From Oceanobacillus_B kapialis (GTDB lineage Bacteria; Bacillota; Bacilli; Bacillales; Amphibacillaceae): a DNA stretch of 64,000 nt. The stretch is taken from NCBI RefSeq assembly GCF_042685265.1, contig NZ_JBHUMX010000035.1. One strand, given 5' to 3'. The notes under the pieces are model-generated. The model saw only the letters and a list, made by a program, of their open reading frames with translations. It made no database searches and was not told the DNA's origin. A program made the translations under genes and the position numbers. How positions within the stretch are numbered: position 1 is the first letter of the stretch; every line of letters starts with the position of its first letter. Of the stretch, positions 16,845 to 24,726 are shown piece by piece.

Positions 16845-17480
16845 TTAAGGAGTGCTAACCCATTTATGTTTAACCGCTTTCACTGCTGCGCTTGTCCGAT
16901 CAGTTACATTTAGTTTTCTTAATATAGCACCAACATGATTATTTACTGTATAAGCAGAAACAAAGAGTTCCGCAGCAATCTCAGAATTTTTCTTACCATG
17001 CACGATGCCTTCGAGAACCTTCCATTCTTGGTCACTTAAGATACCAAAAGGTCTTTGTGCGGTCTCTGAGGTTTTATATATGTAATCACTCATTAACACG
17101 GGACATAGCTGCGGATGAATATATTGTCCTCCTTCAAAAATATACTCAATGGCCATTTTCAATTCTAATAACTCCATTTTGCCATGAAAATACCCATCAA
17201 ACCCCAGCCGAAAAAGCTTTGTTAAATCTTTAGCATTAATTTTTTTTATTAAGAGAGAAATAAGTGTTGTAGATTTTTTAAGAGAGGAAATAATCTCTTG
17301 TATATTAGTATCCCTTCCAATTTCAATAATAACTAAATCTGTGTCTAATTTATCTCTAGGTGGAACACCCTGTTGTAGAATGTTATATGAGCTGATTGTA
17401 TAGTAAGGAATATTTTCCTCTAAAATTTTACAAATATTATCCATTAATTCAGATCTTGAAATAACTGTGACTTTTCTCAT
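16845..17480 (-). CDS. LuxR-family regulator with degenerate receiver domain
   Basis: DNA-binding regulator of 211 residues. Residues 145-211 form a LuxR/NarL helix-turn-helix (LSDQEWKVLEGIVHGKKNSE, then AAELFVSAYTVNNHVGAILRKL). Residues 1-125 have a receiver-like fold, but the acidic pocket is gone: Ser8-Arg9 stand where the Asp pair should be, and Glu53 replaces the phospho-acceptor Asp in DLVIIEI. It therefore looks phosphorylation-independent or ligand-controlled. No histidine kinase is next to it. A good ribosome site (AAAGGAG) precedes the ATG. Its place between chemoreceptor genes suggests a motility role, which is inference. Confidence 0.75.
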   Translation of the reverse strand: MRKVTVISRSELMDNICKILEENIPYYTISSYNILQQGVPPRDKLDTDLVIIEIGRDTNIQEIISSLKKSTTLISLLIKKINAKDLTKLFRLGFDGYFHGKMELLELKMAIEYIFEGGQYIHPQLCPVLMSDYIYKTSETAQRPFGILSDQEWKVLEGIVHGKKNSEIAAELFVSAYTVNNHVGAILRKLNVTDRTSAAVKAVKHKWVSTP

Positions 17481-17530
17481 CTTTTATTACTCCTTTGTAG
17501 TTATTATTTCCTACTAAAATTTGCGTATGC

Positions 17531-17562
17531 AAAAAGGGAGTCGATAGGTCGACTCCCTTTTT
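17531..17562. terminator. Bidirectional terminator at the end of the mot-che operon
   Basis: AAAAAGGGAGTCGA (17531-17544) pairs perfectly with TCGACTCCCTTTTT (17549-17562). T-runs exist in both directions. It closes the operon whose last gene ends at 17596. Confidence 0.85.
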
Positions 17563-17595
17563 ATTATTATTACTTGTAATATTACCACTGTGAAA

Positions 17596-19305
17596 TCATA
17601 ACTTAAACCTTGCTACTAACTCATTCAATTTACCGGCCAGCTTAGCTAGTTGCTCTGAGCTTCCTGCTATTTCTTCCATAGAGCTGCTCGTTTGCTGAGA
17701 GGAGGCAGAGGTTTGTTCTACTCCTGCAGCTGATTCTTCGGAAATCGCAGCAATTTCTTCAATCGATCTGTTCATCTCTTCACTGCTGGTCGCCATTTCC
17801 GAAAGATTATCGGAAATTTGCTTCACACTATTCGTCATCTCTGTTACAAATAGTTGAATACCTTGGAAGGTTTCCCCTGTTGTTCGCAGCTGTTTAGTAC
17901 CTTTTTCTACTTCGGTATACCCCGTTTCGAGGGACTGTGCAACGCTTGTTGATTCTGTTTGGATGCCAGTAACAATCCTGGTTATATCGGTAACAGAAAC
18001 AGATACCTGCTCGGCTAATTTTCGCACCTCATCAGCGACAACTGCAAAACCTTTGCCTTGCTCTCCTGCACGCGCGGCTTCAATGGCGGCATTTAATGCA
18101 AGAAGATTCGTTTGCTCTGCAATATCTTTAATCACTGATACAAGCTTAGAGATTTCCTTCGACTGTGCATCCAATCCTTCCATCTTTTGAACAGCCTCTT
18201 TTACAATTCTGTCAATGGCTGCCATCTGCTTTGTAGAGTCTTCCATCAACGTGCTTCCTTCATCGGTCATATTCATTACTTCATTTGTTGCTTGTTGAAC
18301 AAGCACGCCTTTATCATTTGCCTCATAAACCTTTGTCGTAAAGGAACTAATGACCTCTGCCAAATCACTCGCATTATTTGCTTGCGTTTCGGTACCGCTC
18401 GCAAGCTCTTGCATCGTCTCGGCCACCTGTTCACTTCCTGCTTTTACTTCGCCTGCAGACTGCGTTAATTCTTCACTATGACTACTAACCGTCTGTGAAA
18501 CCGTAGTAACCTGTTGAATGACATTCCGTAAATTAGCAGCCATTCCGTTAATAGCAGTTGCCAACCTTCCTATCTCATCCGTGCCCTTATAATCCATCGG
18601 TTCTACAGCAAGATTCCCGTCAGCAATTTGATTGCTAATCGCGACGACCTGTCCAAGGTTGCGGGAAACCCTCCGGCTAATTAATAAAATTAGCACCCCA
18701 CCAATAACGATGGAACCAGCCATCGCGGAAAGTTGAATAATAAAGGTAAGCTCCTGCAAATCTTTTGTTTCCTGTATAGCCTGGAAACGATCTTCATTTA
18801 TGACTGTCCGTAAGTCCTCAAGCAGATTACCAATGTCAGAACGAAGTAATTTTGCTTGTGACACCAGGGTAGCAGTGGTTGCCGTGTCTCCCCTGTTCGC
18901 AGTAGGTACAATTTCATTCATGAAAAGCTCGTTCATCTCTTGGTCCTTACTAGAGATCTGATCAAAAATCTCTATTTGCTCCTCGTTGTTAAGCCTTTCA
19001 CGAATTAATTGCTCTATTTCATTAAATTTTTCTACATAAACTGAATATTCCTCTACAGATAAATTACTTTGATTATACATATACGTTGAAATAGGCACAC
19101 CTTTCTCTTTCGTAATTCCAACCATCTCTGTAATATCAACTGCTTGATTCCCTCGCATATCTACATTCCTCACATTGTCTCCAATATCTGCTAGCAGCTT
19201 TGAAACGTAAGCTGTAGATAAGCCAATTAGAATAAAAATGAGTAAAATGGTAATGCCATATTTCCAGCCAATCTTCACATTGCGTAACGTAAACTTTTTT
19301 CGCAT
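17596..19305 (-). CDS. Methyl-accepting chemotaxis protein, last gene of mot-che operon
   Basis: Chemoreceptor of 569 residues. TM1 (about 13-32), an extracytoplasmic helical sensor of about 160 residues, TM2 (about 185-208), HAMP (ISRRVSRNLGQVVAISNQIA) and the signalling domain with tip EQTNLLALNAAIEAARAGEQGKGF. ATG 19305 is preferred over an upstream in-frame start at 19365: GGAAGG lies 9-10 nt before it and the longer form would overlap cheY. It is transcribed with cheY 34 nt upstream and likely feeds this CheA/CheW set. Ligand unknown. Confidence 0.88.
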   Translation of the reverse strand: MRKKFTLRNVKIGWKYGITILLIFILIGLSTAYVSKLLADIGDNVRNVDMRGNQAVDITEMVGITKEKGVPISTYMYNQSNLSVEEYSVYVEKFNEIEQLIRERLNNEEQIEIFDQISSKDQEMNELFMNEIVPTANRGDTATTATLVSQAKLLRSDIGNLLEDLRTVINEDRFQAIQETKDLQELTFIIQLSAMAGSIVIGGVLILLISRRVSRNLGQVVAISNQIADGNLAVEPMDYKGTDEIGRLATAINGMAANLRNVIQQVTTVSQTVSSHSEELTQSAGEVKAGSEQVAETMQELASGTETQANNASDLAEVISSFTTKVYEANDKGVLVQQATNEVMNMTDEGSTLMEDSTKQMAAIDRIVKEAVQKMEGLDAQSKEISKLVSVIKDIAEQTNLLALNAAIEAARAGEQGKGFAVVADEVRKLAEQVSVSVTDITRIVTGIQTESTSVAQSLETGYTEVEKGTKQLRTTGETFQGIQLFVTEMTNSVKQISDNLSEMATSSEEMNRSIEEIAAISEESAAGVEQTSASSQQTSSSMEEIAGSSEQLAKLAGKLNELVARFKL

Positions 19306-19339
19306 TCCCCTATTTCCTTCCCCTATGTAGCTCGATGTT

Positions 19340-19696
19340 TTATAAGGCCTTTGATAACGCCTCATTAATTCTGTCTGCTGTAAAAGGTTTTACAATAAAA
19401 TCCTTAGCACCTGCCTGAATTGCCTCAACAACCATTCCTTGCTGCCCCATCGCTGAACACATAATCACCTTGGCATCTGCATCAAATTTCTTTATTTCCT
19501 TTAATGCTTCTACACCATTCATTTCTGGCATGGTAATATCCATTGTTACAAGGTCTGGCTTTAGCTCTTGGTACATTTCAACGGAGACTTGGCCATTTTC
19601 TGCTTCCCCAACAACCTCGTGTCCTAGTTTTGTTACAATATCCTTTAATTGCATACGCATAAATGCTGCATCATCTGTTACTAAAATTCTTGCCAT
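19340..19696 (-). CDS. cheY: Chemotaxis response regulator CheY
   Basis: Single-domain receiver of 118 residues that carries the phosphoryl signal from CheA to the flagellar switch. Acid pair Asp8-Asp9, phospho-acceptor Asp53 in TMDITMPEMNG, the Ser in MCSAMGQQG and the conserved Lys in FIVKPF are all present. It lies 24 nt downstream of cheW in the mot-che operon. Confidence 0.93.
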   Translation of the reverse strand: MARILVTDDAAFMRMQLKDIVTKLGHEVVGEAENGQVSVEMYQELKPDLVTMDITMPEMNGVEALKEIKKFDADAKVIMCSAMGQQGMVVEAIQAGAKDFIVKPFTADRINEALSKAL

Positions 19697-19720
19697 TATG
19701 AAAAACCTCCAAAAAATAAA

Positions 19721-20182
19721 TTAGTTGATTGCTTTTTCTACTTCTTTTGCTTCGTTTATATCCAAAATGTGTTCCAAATCTAACAGGATTAAAAGCTCCT
19801 CTTTTAATTTAGCAACGCCTTCTAAGTATCTCGCTTCTACACCAGCTATCATTTCCGGTGGTGGCTCGATTGCTTCTGAGCTAATGTCCATAACTTCATT
19901 CGCAGCATCCACTAGAAGACCGACCTGCATGCCTTTTGTTTCGACAATTAAATAACGACTATCATTTGTATTTTCCGATTCGCCAATCCATAGGCGCTCT
20001 CTTAAATCAATAATTGGAATCGTTTCACCACGTAAATAAATAACACCTTTTATAAAGGAGGCGGTTCTTGGCACCTCTGTAACTTTTTGCAGACGTTCAA
20101 TGGAATGCACTTGTTGTACATCCACCCCGTATGCTTGATTTTTTAATGTAAACACGATAAATTTCCTTAAGTTATCCATCAT
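19721..20182 (-). CDS. cheW: Chemotaxis coupling protein CheW
   Basis: Adaptor of 153 residues linking chemoreceptors to CheA. A single CheW domain covers about residues 5-145, with VPRTASFIKGVIYLRGETIPIIDLRERL typical of the family. It begins 9 nt after the cheA stop. Confidence 0.92.
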   Translation of the reverse strand: MMDNLRKFIVFTLKNQAYGVDVQQVHSIERLQKVTEVPRTASFIKGVIYLRGETIPIIDLRERLWIGESENTNDSRYLIVETKGMQVGLLVDAANEVMDISSEAIEPPPEMIAGVEARYLEGVAKLKEELLILLDLEHILDINEAKEVEKAIN

Positions 20183-20191
20183 GAAGCCCCC

Positions 20192-22174
20192 TTACTTTAC
20201 TAATGCATTTGGATCCAGAATTAATGCCACACGTCCATCCCCTAATATGGTTGCTCCAGAGATGGCAAACACATCTTTTAAGTAGGCCCCCATTGATTTC
20301 AGAACAACTTCTTTCTGACCGATAAAGGAGTCTACTAAGATACCTGTAAGTTTATTTCCTTTTTTAACCACAACAATCGCTTGGATTGTGGAATCCTTTT
20401 GTGCTCCATCTGCAACATTAAATACCTTTTTCAAGGATACGACTGGAATAATATTTCCCCGGAAATCAATAACTTTCTGGCCGTGTGCATCCATAATTTC
20501 ACTTTCATCAATCATGAGTGTTTCAATAATGGAAGATAGCGGAATCGCGTAGATTTCTTCTGACACATCAATTAATAACGTAGACAAAATGGATAATGTT
20601 AGTGGAAGCTGGATGGAAAACTTACTGCCTTTTCCTTGTGTTGATTCAATGGAAAGCTTGCCACCAAGTGATTCGATTTTGCTCTTCACCACATCAAGCC
20701 CTACTCCACGGCCAGATATGTCAGAAACCGTTTCGGCAGTACTAAACCCTGAAGCAAGAATAAGCTCATTCACTTCTTGATCAGTCAATTTTTCGAGCTG
20801 GGTCTCACTCAATATTCCATTTTGGATTGCCTTTTTAGCTACCTTCTCCCGATTAATCCCCGCTCCATCGTCTTCCATTTCAATAAATACATGGTTTCCG
20901 CTGTGAAAAGCACGTAAAATAAGGCTGCCTTTTTCCGGCTTACCTGCTTTTCTACGCTCTTCCGGTGACTCTATTCCGTGGTCAATGGAGTTGCGGATTA
21001 AGTGAACAAGTGGATCCCCAATTTCATCAATTACTGTACGATCAAGCTCCGTATCTGCCCCTACGATTTCTAATTCTAGATTTTTATGAAGATCCTTCGC
21101 CAGCCCACGTACCATTCGAGGGAAACGATTAAACACCTGCTCTACTGGTACCATACGCATGGTAAGAATAAGGCTCTGCATATCCTCAGAAACTCGGGAC
21201 ATATGCTCGACTGTATCCTGAAGCGCCTCATTCTTTATTTCTGCAGCTAAGTCTTCTAATCTACTGCGGTCAATAACGACTTCTTCAAATAGATTCATCA
21301 AATCGTCGATCCGCTCAAGGTTAACGCGGATTGTTTTGGAAGAGTGAGCTTTATGTGTCTCTTGGCTTTTTTGTTCAGAAGGTGTCTCTTCGATTGTCGC
21401 TGCACTTTCCTCTATTGCTTGAGGTGCTGGCTGTTTATCTACAATAAATGGGCTTATTTCCGCAGATTCAACTTCTGATACATTATGTACGCTCTGCTTC
21501 ACCTCTGTTGCAGGAGACTTTGTTAACACGATAAGAGAGAAACGATCTACCTCGCCAGCTTCTAACTCTTCAACAGCAGGGTTTGTGGTAATAATTTCTC
21601 CATGCTGTTCGACCGCCTCTACTACCATATAAGCTCGTGCTGCTTTCAAAATACATCCTTCATCCAATACCACTTGCATTTGGTAGGCTTCAAAGCCTTG
21701 TTCTTTTGCCTGATCGAGTACCGTTAGCTGGTATTCATCAAGTTCTAAGTTTTCTACCGTTGCTTCTACTGTGGGTGTGTCTTCTACTGGCTGCTCACCA
21801 TTTTCAATTGCTTCTAATCTAGCAATCAAATCTGTTACATCTTTTTTTCCTTCATTGCCAGCTGCAATGGATCCAACCATCTCCTCTAAAGCCTCTACAG
21901 CAGCGAAGGTAACATCGATTACTTCGGTGGTGACTTGTAATGTGCTGTTTCTTATTTTGTCTAAGACATTTTCCATATTATGCGTTAATGATGCAATGTC
22001 CTCGAACCCCATTGTTGCTGCCATCCCTTTTAATGTATGAGCTGAGCGGAATATCTCATTTACAATGGAAAGATCATCGGATTGCTTTTCTAATTTTAAT
22101 AGCTGGTCATTTACGGCCTGTAAATGCTCATTACTTTCATCTAAAAACACTTCAATATAATCATTTGTATCCAT
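20192..22174 (-). CDS. cheA: Chemotaxis histidine kinase CheA
   Basis: Sensor kinase of 660 residues. P1 (Hpt) at the N-terminus with phosphorylated His46 in RSAHTLKGMAATMGF; a CheY-binding P2-like region at about 140-230; a linker rich in Gln, Glu and Ala; P3 dimerisation at about 280-340; P4 ATPase with the N box in HLIRNSIDHGIESPEERR and G boxes GAGINREKV and ISGRGVGLDVV; and a C-terminal CheW-like P5 at about 530-660. Everything needed for a working kinase is present. Part of the mot-che operon. Confidence 0.94.
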   Translation of the reverse strand: MDTNDYIEVFLDESNEHLQAVNDQLLKLEKQSDDLSIVNEIFRSAHTLKGMAATMGFEDIASLTHNMENVLDKIRNSTLQVTTEVIDVTFAAVEALEEMVGSIAAGNEGKKDVTDLIARLEAIENGEQPVEDTPTVEATVENLELDEYQLTVLDQAKEQGFEAYQMQVVLDEGCILKAARAYMVVEAVEQHGEIITTNPAVEELEAGEVDRFSLIVLTKSPATEVKQSVHNVSEVESAEISPFIVDKQPAPQAIEESAATIEETPSEQKSQETHKAHSSKTIRVNLERIDDLMNLFEEVVIDRSRLEDLAAEIKNEALQDTVEHMSRVSEDMQSLILTMRMVPVEQVFNRFPRMVRGLAKDLHKNLELEIVGADTELDRTVIDEIGDPLVHLIRNSIDHGIESPEERRKAGKPEKGSLILRAFHSGNHVFIEMEDDGAGINREKVAKKAIQNGILSETQLEKLTDQEVNELILASGFSTAETVSDISGRGVGLDVVKSKIESLGGKLSIESTQGKGSKFSIQLPLTLSILSTLLIDVSEEIYAIPLSSIIETLMIDESEIMDAHGQKVIDFRGNIIPVVSLKKVFNVADGAQKDSTIQAIVVVKKGNKLTGILVDSFIGQKEVVLKSMGAYLKDVFAISGATILGDGRVALILDPNALVK

Positions 22175-22206
22175 AAAACCTTCCTTTCTCCTTCCATCCT
22201 TACAGA

Positions 22207-22674
22207 CTAACTATCTAATAAAAACATAATAGTCAAATCACCTATATTTTGAAAGCCTGCTGTCATTTTAATTGCTTTTTTGTAGCCAGAAATCTTTGTG
22301 GAACCTTGTAAGACGGTTGGCGCTGTAATGTCAGTCTTCAACCCTTCATTTACAATAATGGTCGCTATCCCACCAGCTAACATGTTTCCAAGCTCTCCAC
22401 TAAAGGAAACTAGCATCTCTCCCTCTACAGCCATCCCAAACATCGCACCACCGATTGCGCTGAAAACTGCCGGATCGCCGGATAGCATGATCTTCCCTTT
22501 AATATCTCCGGTGATTCCAATAAGTACGCCGTATTCCACGATCGGCGGTTCTGTCAGTAACGATGGTTTTGAGATGGTTTGCTCTACTGGGATAATGGAT
22601 TTCATGGTGGTATTCGTTCCATTTAGTAAATGTGTAATGATTATGCTTGATTGATCGGCTGTCGTAGTTGTCAT
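22207..22674 (-). CDS. cheX: CheX-type CheY-P phosphatase
   Basis: Protein of 155 residues of the CheC/CheX/FliY phosphatase family. The active-site pattern E..N is seen in SFSGELGNMLAGGIATI (about residues 88-104). CheX is a dimeric CheY-P phosphatase, which would reset the signal in this operon. The usual Bacillus adaptation genes cheB, cheR, cheC and cheD are absent here, so CheX may be the only dedicated phosphatase encoded with this CheA/CheY pair. Confidence 0.85.
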   Translation of the reverse strand: MTTTTADQSSIIITHLLNGTNTTMKSIIPVEQTISKPSLLTEPPIVEYGVLIGITGDIKGKIMLSGDPAVFSAIGGAMFGMAVEGEMLVSFSGELGNMLAGGIATIIVNEGLKTDITAPTVLQGSTKISGYKKAIKMTAGFQNIGDLTIMFLLDS

Positions 22675-22689
22675 TTGTTTATCTCCCCT

Positions 22690-23466
22690 TTATTGTTCTT
22701 CTGTCGTTATATCATAATTCGGCAAAATGAGTACTTCTACTCGTCTGTTTTTTGCTCTGTTTGCTTCAGAATCGTTTGGCGCGATTGGTTGATGTTCACC
22801 AAACCCCTTTGCACTAAACTTACCTGGGTCAAGCTTGTCATTTTCTAAAATCAACCCCATAAAGTTAATCGCTCGCATGACACTTAACTCCCAGTTGGAA
22901 GCGAAGTCTGCATTGTTTACAGGTCGATCATCCGCATGCCCACTAATCACGATTTGGTGTGGTGGGTCTGTATACAAAAGTTCTGACACATCCTGTGCAA
23001 GTTTTTGTCCTTCTGCCTTCACCACAGCACTTCCGGAGTCAAAGGAAATATCGTTCAAAATGGTAAGCAATAACCCCTCATCTGTTAGCTCAGTATCAAA
23101 GACGTCCTCAAGCTCCTCACTTTGAATATAACGATTAATTTGTTGCTGAATTGTCTCTAGCTCTTCTAACTCTTGATCTTGTTTACTTAATTGTTGTTCC
23201 TGTTCCTGAGGTTCTTTTTCTTTTTCATCTTCCACTGGTACGTCAGTAGTCGATTGATTCGGAGCATTGCTTTCTTCCATAAAGCTGCTGCCTCCAGCAA
23301 ATTCCTCTTTAAAGACGGTGGAAAGCTGCTGGTATTTCTCGGAATCTATCTCACTCATCGCAAATAATACAATAAACAAAGCAACTAACAGGGTAAGCAA
23401 GTCGGAATAGGGTAGCAACCAGGATTCATCGACATGGTTTTCGTGGTGCTTTTTCTTCCTACTCAT
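22690..23466 (-). CDS. motB: Flagellar stator protein MotB
   Basis: Stator subunit of 258 residues. One membrane helix near the N-terminus holds the ion-binding Asp22 in WLLPYSDLLTLLVALFIVLF. An acidic Glu/Gln-rich linker (about 65-110) leads to an OmpA-like peptidoglycan-binding domain (IVISGHADDRPV, NRAKNRRVEVLI). The start overlaps the end of motA by 8 nt. Whether it uses protons or sodium cannot be told safely from sequence. Confidence 0.92.
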   Translation of the reverse strand: MSRKKKHHENHVDESWLLPYSDLLTLLVALFIVLFAMSEIDSEKYQQLSTVFKEEFAGGSSFMEESNAPNQSTTDVPVEDEKEKEPQEQEQQLSKQDQELEELETIQQQINRYIQSEELEDVFDTELTDEGLLLTILNDISFDSGSAVVKAEGQKLAQDVSELLYTDPPHQIVISGHADDRPVNNADFASNWELSVMRAINFMGLILENDKLDPGKFSAKGFGEHQPIAPNDSEANRAKNRRVEVLILPNYDITTEEQ

Positions 23467-24244
23467 CTTGCTGTTCCTGCCTCAACGCTATTAATTCTTT
23501 TGTAGATAGATAAGAGCCAAGTTTATCTCGTACCATCATGGCTGAGTCTCCATTTGTAATGGAAAGAATTCCTTCAACGATTACCTCTTTACGCTGCACT
23601 TCCTTTTTTGACTTTTCCTTCAACTTATTGGCAAATGGGTGCCATAGAACGTACCCAGTAAAAATTCCAAGCAAGGTAGCAACAAATGCTGCGGAAATTG
23701 CATGGCCTAGTTTATCAATATCATTCATATCACTTAGCGCAGCAATAAGACCAATTACGGCACCTAGTACACCTAAGGTTGGGGCATACGTTCCAGCCTG
23801 TGAAAAAACGGCAGCGCCTTCCTGATGTCTCGTTTCCATAGCATCGACTTTTTCTAGCATTACTTCCCTAATAAACTCAGCCGATTGACCATCAATCGCT
23901 AACTGCAGGCCAGAAGATAAGAAAGGATCATCCGTTTCTTCTACTTGTTTCTCCAATGATAGTAGACCTTCTTTTCTCGTTTGATCTGCCCATTCGGTAA
24001 ACGTCATGATGAGTTCCTTTGTGCTTTCCTGTTTCTCTTCCGTGAAGAGGATTTTGAACAGGGATGGAATTTTTTTAACGGTACTCATTGGAAAAGCAAT
24101 TACTACAGAAGCGGCCGTACCTACTATAATGATTAAAATAGCAGCTGGGTTCACCAGTGCAGACACCCCAACCCCTTTTAATACCATTCCAACGCCGACT
24201 GCAATCACACCTAATACGATTCCAATCAATGACGTTTTATCCAT
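23459..24244 (-). CDS. motA: Flagellar stator protein MotA
   Basis: Stator subunit of 261 residues with four membrane helices: two near residues 5-50 and two around 145-205. The cytoplasmic loop includes the family segment HQEGAAVFSQAGTYAPTLGVLGAVIGLI. First gene of the operon motA-motB-cheX-cheA-cheW-cheY-mcp. Upstream are a sigma-D promoter, a c-di-GMP-I aptamer and an intrinsic terminator, so expression should depend on both the flagellar sigma factor and c-di-GMP. Ribosome site AAAGGAGA, 8 nt before the ATG. Confidence 0.93.
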   Translation of the reverse strand: MDKTSLIGIVLGVIAVGVGMVLKGVGVSALVNPAAILIIIVGTAASVVIAFPMSTVKKIPSLFKILFTEEKQESTKELIMTFTEWADQTRKEGLLSLEKQVEETDDPFLSSGLQLAIDGQSAEFIREVMLEKVDAMETRHQEGAAVFSQAGTYAPTLGVLGAVIGLIAALSDMNDIDKLGHAISAAFVATLLGIFTGYVLWHPFANKLKEKSKKEVQRKEVIVEGILSITNGDSAMMVRDKLGSYLSTKELIALRQEQQDE

Positions 24245-24341
24245 TTCACATTTCTCCTTTATCTCGTTATCACTTGTAAGATTAACTAGTAGGGTTTAGA
24301 TAGGAGAGAAAGTTTAATTGTTCTTCAATAAATTTCTGCCT

Positions 24342-24369
24342 AAAAAACGCTATTCTGAAAAAGAATAGC
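24342..24369 (-). terminator. Riboswitch terminator before motA
   Basis: On the minus strand GGCTATTCT pairs with AGAATAGC over a short T-rich loop, followed by GTTTTTTAG. It lies between the c-di-GMP aptamer and motA, in the position of an expression platform, about 105 nt before the motA start. Confidence 0.85.
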
Positions 24370-24394
24370 CAACAAAGAATTCAAATTTATTCCT

Positions 24395-24475
24395 TATGGC
24401 AGCCAGGCGATCATAGTTTAACGACCTTAGATCCTTTGCTTTGCGTCCTACTCTTTCAAGCAGTATGCCTTTTCC
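24395..24475 (-). promoter_or_regulatory. c-di-GMP-I (GEMM-I) riboswitch aptamer
   Basis: Minus strand reads GGCATACTGCTT-GAAA-GAGTA, then GGACGCAAAGC, then CTAAGG, and closes with GATCGCCTGGCTGCC. These are the GEMM-I marks in order: P1 arm GGCA, GAAA tetraloop, the near-invariant GGACGCAAAGC, the CTAAGG receptor region and the closing G-rich arm with GCC. The aptamer sits between a sigma-D promoter and a terminator and points at motA. Whether ligand turns the operon on or off is not decidable by eye. Confidence 0.88.
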
Positions 24476-24518
24476 TTTAGAACGTTTTTTCCTATTAGTT
24501 AAAAATACCTATGCTTTT

Positions 24519-24545
24519 ATATCGTCTCATTTTAAAAATAATTTA
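24519..24545 (-). promoter_or_regulatory. Sigma-D promoter of the mot-che operon
   Basis: Minus strand TAAA, 15-nt spacer, GACGATAT: perfect -35 and seven of eight -10 positions of the sigma-D consensus. It lies about 50 nt upstream of the riboswitch aptamer. Confidence 0.75.
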
Positions 24546-24726
24546 GGGATATAAAAAAATATAATTTTGGAACTATTCTCCAGATGAGTTTATTGGTGTC
24601 TTATACATAAATGTCCAATTATTGCTAATAATTAAATCTTTACGTTCACTTCACAAATTAATTTTCATGTCGATATAACCAGAGAATGTACATTCTTAAT
24701 CATCTATGAGAGTTGGGGTTTTACAC

